Source: CAZMXI01 sp964570205 (GTDB lineage: Bacteria > Planctomycetota > Phycisphaerae > Tepidisphaerales > Tepidisphaeraceae). Taken from it: 6,846 bases of DNA. Below are positions 1 to 4,200 of the stretch, piece after piece (position 1 is the first letter of the stretch; the number at the start of each line of letters is the position of its first letter). The notes beneath the pieces are model-generated. The model was not told the origin of the DNA. It ran no database searches and worked only from the letters and a program-made list of their open reading frames with translations. Position numbers and translations under genes: made by a program. The DNA lies in contig CAZMXI010000222.1 of NCBI GenBank assembly GCA_964570205.1, forward strand, positions 1-6,846. Direction: 5' to 3'.

Positions 1-351
1 GCGGTTTACAACCTGACGGTCGAGGGGGATCATACGTACTTTGTCGAGGATGGCGAAGGTGCGTGCACTCCGGTGTGGGTGCATAATAGCTGTGGGCCTG
101 GAAGAGTTGGTAAGCAGCAGCGACTCCGCGAAGTTGCGGTAGACATGAACCTTGGCCGGAGTGTGCGCGGGTGGCTGAAGCAAGAACTTAACGCCATAGC
201 AAGAGGTATGCGGAAGACTATCCGCGTTCCAAAGGGCTTCCAGTTGGCGCATTATCGTGGTTTCGAAGCCAAGAAAGGTTTCAGTTACTTGCACTCTCAA
301 CTGCAGAGTATTGCCCTGCACAGATTACAGCACAAGATCGGAGGTTATTGA
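1..351 (+). CDS. Polymorphic toxin C-terminus: HINT domain end plus type 8-like toxin tip (5' partial)
   Basis: Frame 1 is open from the left edge to the TGA at 349-351, so these 116 residues are only the C-terminal end of a larger protein. Residues 1-29 match the end of a bacterial HINT autoprocessing domain: VYNLTVEGDHTYFV, a short acidic turn, then VWVHN. In this family the domain cleaves after the terminal Asn and frees the tip. Residues 30-116 form a small, basic, His-rich tip with GWLKQE (57-62), IRVPKG (74-79), LAHYRGFEAKKG (82-93), YLHSQLQ (96-102) and LHRLQHK (106-112). From memory this pattern resembles 'polymorphic toxin type 8' (Ntox8). His84, Arg86, Glu89, His98, His107 and His111 are candidate active-site residues; a nuclease activity is only a guess. 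A GTG at 73 lies inside the HINT domain and is not a real start. The large N-terminal delivery part is outside the window. The gene directly behind it should encode the immunity protein. Confidence 0.85.
   Translation, partial: AVYNLTVEGDHTYFVEDGEGACTPVWVHNSCGPGRVGKQQRLREVAVDMNLGRSVRGWLKQELNAIARGMRKTIRVPKGFQLAHYRGFEAKKGFSYLHSQLQSIALHRLQHKIGGY
82..90 (+). other. Predicted HINT autocleavage junction (His-Asn | Ser-Cys)
   Basis: The codons CAT AAT AGC encode His28-Asn29-Ser30 and TGT for Cys31 follows. Intein and HINT domains end in His-Asn, and cyclisation of the Asn breaks the peptide bond after it. Cleavage here would release an 87-residue toxin starting at Ser30. The GC content of the DNA begins to fall close to this point, so the protein processing site roughly coincides with the edge of the exchangeable cassette. 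The position is inferred from the motif; cleavage itself cannot be seen. Confidence 0.65.
340..344 (+). promoter_or_regulatory. Shine-Dalgarno site for the immunity gene
   Basis: GGAGG lies within the last codons of the toxin gene (Gly114-Gly115), six bases before the ATG at 351. It decides the start of the DUF2750 gene: ATG 351 has ideal spacing, whereas the TTG at 348 would be only three bases away. The TGATG overlap (349-353) implies translational coupling, so toxin and immunity protein would be made together. Confidence 0.7.
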
Positions 352-743
352 TGGCCTGGAAGATGCATCAGCGCGAATTCGATTCAGTTCTGAAACTAGA
401 CGTTAATTCGCGGTACAAGTACTTCATAAAACGAGTTGCCGACTGGAAGGAGGTGTGGGGAGTGAAGGCTGGTGATGGCTGGGTTATGGTCGGTGACAGT
501 GAAGGACATGAAGCGATGCCTGTGTGGCCGCACGCTCGCTTTGCGGATGCATATGCGGAAAAGAACGGAGGAGGGAAGGCTGAAATGATAGATTTGGATA
601 CCTGGAGAGACCGCTGGATTTCGGGGCTGACACGCGATGGCAGACTCGTGGCCGTTTTCCCGACACCGGACAACCAAGGAGTATTACTTATTGCTTCGAT
701 AGTGCAAAACGACATTGATCAAGAGCTGTCGACATTGGAATAG
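351..743 (+). CDS. DUF2750 family protein, probable immunity protein
   Basis: This encodes 130 residues in full, from ATG 351 (start chosen from the GGAGG at 340-344) to TAG 743. The sequence follows the DUF2750 pattern closely. An N-terminal helix (WKMHQREFDSVL) is followed by RYKYFIKRVADWKEVWGV (about residues 22-39), GWVMVGDSEG, the PVWPHARFA motif, LDTWRDRWISGL, DGRLVAVFPTP and a C-terminal acidic helix ending in QELSTLE. Its length is normal for the family and no key segment is missing. It has no signal peptide or membrane segment, so it should be cytoplasmic, as expected for protection against a cytoplasm-acting toxin. The start overlaps the toxin stop by one base, the usual layout of toxin-immunity pairs. 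DUF2750 has no firmly assigned biochemical role that I know of; the immunity function is inferred from position. Its GC content is low like the toxin tip, suggesting that the two genes moved together. Confidence 0.88.
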   Translation: MAWKMHQREFDSVLKLDVNSRYKYFIKRVADWKEVWGVKAGDGWVMVGDSEGHEAMPVWPHARFADAYAEKNGGGKAEMIDLDTWRDRWISGLTRDGRLVAVFPTPDNQGVLLIASIVQNDIDQELSTLE

Positions 744-795
744 ACGTCGATGTGTTCCGCCTGATAGCCAGGGACCTCTGAACGGACGTTGTCTG

Positions 796-1236
796 ATGAA
801 AGTTCTTGAGGAGATGGTCTGGTCTGCCTTGTCTCGGCTCTTCAGCGGGCACGTGTCGGCGGGGCGTGACCTGCGTGTGGCCAGCTATGGCGGGACGCTG
901 CTGGGGCTCAATGCCGAGGCGGATCGCGACATCGTGTCGGTGTGGTCCCGGGGGGCGATTGCAGGGAGCTTCTGGGCCGGGCATGATATCGTGCGGGTGA
1001 TGGGCTATGACGCGATCAACAGCGCGGCGATGACGGCGGTGAACCGGATCGGCGGCATCGACTGCTGGCGGACCCTGGGCGGCAACATCAGCGCCGGGCA
1101 ACCTGCAGACGGGCAGGTGGTAGCCAGGCGAATGAACACCCGGCGCACCAACATTGCCGACCGTTCCTGTGCGCACGTGGACCGCTTCTATCAACGCCGC
1201 CGGGCCGGTCTACGGTGCAGGGCCGGAAGGCGGTGA
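796..1236 (+). pseudogene. Remnant of a solenoid-type repeat protein
   Basis: An open frame begins at ATG 796 without a good ribosome binding site and runs to TGA 1236, overlapping the end of the convergent gene. Only about 838-1098 looks like protein. It shows roughly four turns of 19-21 residues with the recurring pattern A-G-x-[DN]-[IL]-x-x-V-x-x-x-x-x-[IL]. The turns begin at VSAGRDLRVASYGG, NAEADRDIVSVWSRGAIAG, WAGHDIVRVMGYDAINS and MTAVNRIGGIDCW, and the last leads into GGNISAG. I associate such repeats, probably a beta-solenoid, with giant surface and toxin-delivery proteins of planctomycetes. After about residue 101 the frame becomes Arg/Cys-rich and unconvincing. GC content is high, like the genome background and unlike the toxin-immunity pair just upstream. 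With neither a natural beginning nor end, it is best read as a decayed or displaced fragment. A short functional hypothetical protein is possible but less likely. Confidence 0.5.
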
Positions 1237-4200
1237 TCCACACGCAGCCCGATCCTTCGACTGCTCTGAAACAGGCTGCTATTGGCGGCCAGGCCGCTGC
1301 CGCCCTGGCTCTTCTCGACTTGGCTCTGGACGTAGGCTTTGCTCAAGAGGGCGAAGTCGGTTGTGCCGACGATCCCATCCAGATCGAAGTCGCCGGCGGT
1401 GAATCTGGTCCGAGAATTCGGGTCCGTCTTGTTGATTTGATAGGCGACGTAGCCTTTGCTCAACTCGGCGAAGTCGGCCGTCGTCATTTGCCGGTCGAAC
1501 GTAGCATCGGCGTTCCAGGTGTACCGAACTAGGATGCTATCCGAGCTGACAGGCTGGCCGGCGTATTCGGTCAGGTTCAAATCGCCGGCAAGCGCCACGG
1601 CCAGTCCTCTCTGGGGCGCGATCACACCGCTGAAGAGATGGTTGCCGCGAACCAGGTGAACTACATCAGCATAACTGGCCGATGCGAAAACCATGGCATT
1701 GTTCGCCAGGTCCAACATGCCGACCTCAAGTCCTGCGGCGAGCAAGATATGGTCGCCGTTGTCGGGCAACGAGCCATCCAGCGTGTTATCGCCGCCGCGG
1801 CCGTCAAATGCGAAGACCTCGACACCGCTCGTATCTGTGCTGCACCCGCCGAGGGAAAGGGCCACACCCGCGCTTGACGGAACGATGGTGCCCGCCTCGT
1901 CGGCGGCAGCGCCCAGGAACCGGATCGTGTCCTGTCCTTGGCCGCCGACCAATGTCATGCCGCCAGGTACGGGATTGCCGTTGGAGAGATCGATTGTCAC
2001 TCGATCGTTGCCCCCCAGCGTATCGAACGTCAGAGCGTTCAGACCCGCCAGCCAGCGCGCCTCGGTGGCAATGCCGTCGGGCGCATCGGGCACATTGTGG
2101 TATATCTGGACGATCGTTCCTGTGGGATCCAGGCGCAGATAGTAGTCATCATCACCCGGCGTGCCGGTGATGACGTTGGTGGGTGTTTCAAAAGCGATGG
2201 TGATGCACGCCTCGTTGTTCAGGTCGGTGATCTCGACCACCTCGTCGAGCCGATCCACGACGACACACAACTCGACGCTGCCCAGCAGCGGCGCGGTGTC
2301 GATCGCCAGCGTGACTTCCTGCGACGACAGAGGAGAGATCATCTCCAGGACCGTCGAGCCGACGGTAAAGCGGGCGCCACCCTCGACGCTGGCGAGCACC
2401 TCCACCAGCACGTTCTCGGCCGGCGCGATGCCTGTGTTCTGGACGGTGAACGTCACATTCAGCGGCTGACCTTGTTTCGGAGCGGTCGCATCCAGCGCCA
2501 GAGGGCCCGCCGGCGCCAGGTCGGCGAAGCCGTTGACGATGACCAGCGCCTCGGCGATGTTGTTGGTCATGCTGACGTCAAACGGCAGGGCGTCGATCGC
2601 CACGCGATAGCGGTTGTCGCCCGCCAGGGCGCTGGCCGTGAAATCGGCCGGCATCTCTTCCCCGGGCCCCAGTGGCGGAAGAGTCAGGACGCCCACATCC
2701 ATCCATTCGCCATCGTTGAGGCTGTGCAGCAGGCGCACGTTCAGTTCCGGCGTCGGCGCTGGGCCGGTATTCCGGACATGGGCCGAGACGGCGACATTGT
2801 CGACGCCCGACAGGTCGAGCAGCTCGGCATAGATCGTCGGCGTTCCATCGGGCAGGTCTGATGTGATCTGCGGGTCGGCGGTGAGGATGATCTGGTACGC
2901 ACCGTGGTTGTTGCCCTCAACAGCTTCGGCGAGCAGGCCGGTGGCATCGGCCCTGGCCGAGTAGACATACACGCCCGCGGCGGAAATCTCCGGCACTGCG
3001 AAGGCGTCTTCGCGCGACTCACCCCCGGCCATGCCCGGCACGCGCAGGGTGAACAGCGGCGCAAAGGCGACCTGCGGGAACAACGGATCACCTTCGTACA
3101 CCACCAGGTCGAACTCGCCAACGGCTCCCGAGCCATTGTTGCGCAGGCCCACGAGCAGCGGATTGTCCGGCCCCGGCGGCTGGCCGGGATCGCCCAATTC
3201 CATATAGGTCAGCTCGACGTCGGGCGCGGCCGTCAGCACATAGCTGGAAGTATTGTCCGCATCGCCGCCGAGTTCCGCTTCGGCGGACACGAGATGGATC
3301 AGGTAAGTGTTCTCCCCCGCGGCGACCGGATAGTCATAGACTGCCGCGAAGGTCGATCCGGGGGACAGGCGGACCACCTGCGACTCCATCAGATGCTGCC
3401 CGTCGGGCAGGCCCAGCAGGTACTCGATCGTCACATCCGTCGCCGTCAGCCCGCGATTGATGATCGTGGCCGCGCCCCGGGCCGTCGAACCCTCGACAAC
3501 CAGCGCGCTGTGACTGAACGTCAGTGGATCCAGGAAGGAGATGTCCGGCAGCGCCGGGGCGGTCGCCGAGCCCACGCCGGCGGCCGAAGGCACTTCACCC
3601 TCCGCCTGGGCGGCCTGGATATCGCCGCCTGTCGGGTCGAAGATCTCATAGACAACCTGGAACGTGCCGTCCGGCTCGATCGCCAGGGCGGGATGCTGCT
3701 CGACCAGGGGCGACGATGTGATGCGCGCGGGTTCCGACCAGGCCGTGGGCACCTGCCCCGCCGGCCTCAAGATCGATGCGAACACCTCGTTGGTGATGCC
3801 ATCCGACTGCTGCCAGATCGCCACCAGCGAGCCATCGGGCATGTTCGCGGTTCTCAGGTGCGAGAAGTTGGCCAGGGCGCTGATCGGCTCGACGCCGGCA
3901 AGGGCGCCAAAATCCGCAGTCGTCGTCGGCCGATTGTACAGCCGGCTGTCGACCGACCGATCCTCCAGCGCACGCCGATGGTTGAACACCACGCTGATCC
4001 GTCCCGCTGATTCGGATCCCAGCGCAACGGCTGTGAACAGGCCTACCGGCTCAAGGCCGCTGACAGGCAGCGTCGCCGGCGTGGTCCATCCCGCGCCGTC
4101 GCTGGTGCTGTACACCAGTTCGTTGCCCTCGGCCGTATCGCGAATCCATACAACGTAGTAAACGCCCATACCGTCCACGAACACCGCCGGTTTCGTATCC

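Larger units (their letters stand above)
1317..1541 (-). other. Tandem dockerin-like EF-hand repeats within the giant surface protein
   Basis: Two aligned copies occur near the C-terminus: DATFDRQMTTADFAELSKGYV and, 39 codons later, DFDLDGIVGTTDFALLSKAYV. The second has a full dockerin calcium loop with Asp at positions 1, 3, 5 and 12 and Gly at 6. The first keeps Asp 1, 5 and 12, but has Thr at position 3 and Arg instead of Gly at 6, so its calcium binding may be weakened. In cellulosomes dockerins bind cohesins. In planctomycetes such C-terminal modules are common on exported proteins and their partner is usually unknown. Confidence 0.75.

Noticed and set aside
348..350. TTG as the start of the DUF2750 gene
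   Set aside because: It is too close to the GGAGG at 340-344; the ATG at 351 has proper spacing and matches the usual start of the family.
368..715. - strand open frame opposite the DUF2750 gene
   Set aside because: It is fully antisense to a well-recognised family, with no ribosome binding site or motif of its own.
744..795. Search for a terminator or promoter just after the immunity gene
   Set aside because: I found no stem-loop with a T-run and no clear -35/-10 pair; the stretch is unassigned.
1101..1118. Inverted repeat ACCTGC-6-GCAGGT as a terminator between the convergent genes
   Set aside because: The stem has only six base pairs, no extension and no T-run on either strand; such a short palindrome is expected by chance in GC-rich DNA.
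688..1194. - strand open frame of 168 codons
   Set aside because: Its translation is His/Pro/Arg-rich and lacks any recognisable motif, while the opposite strand carries the solenoid-like repeats over the same bases.
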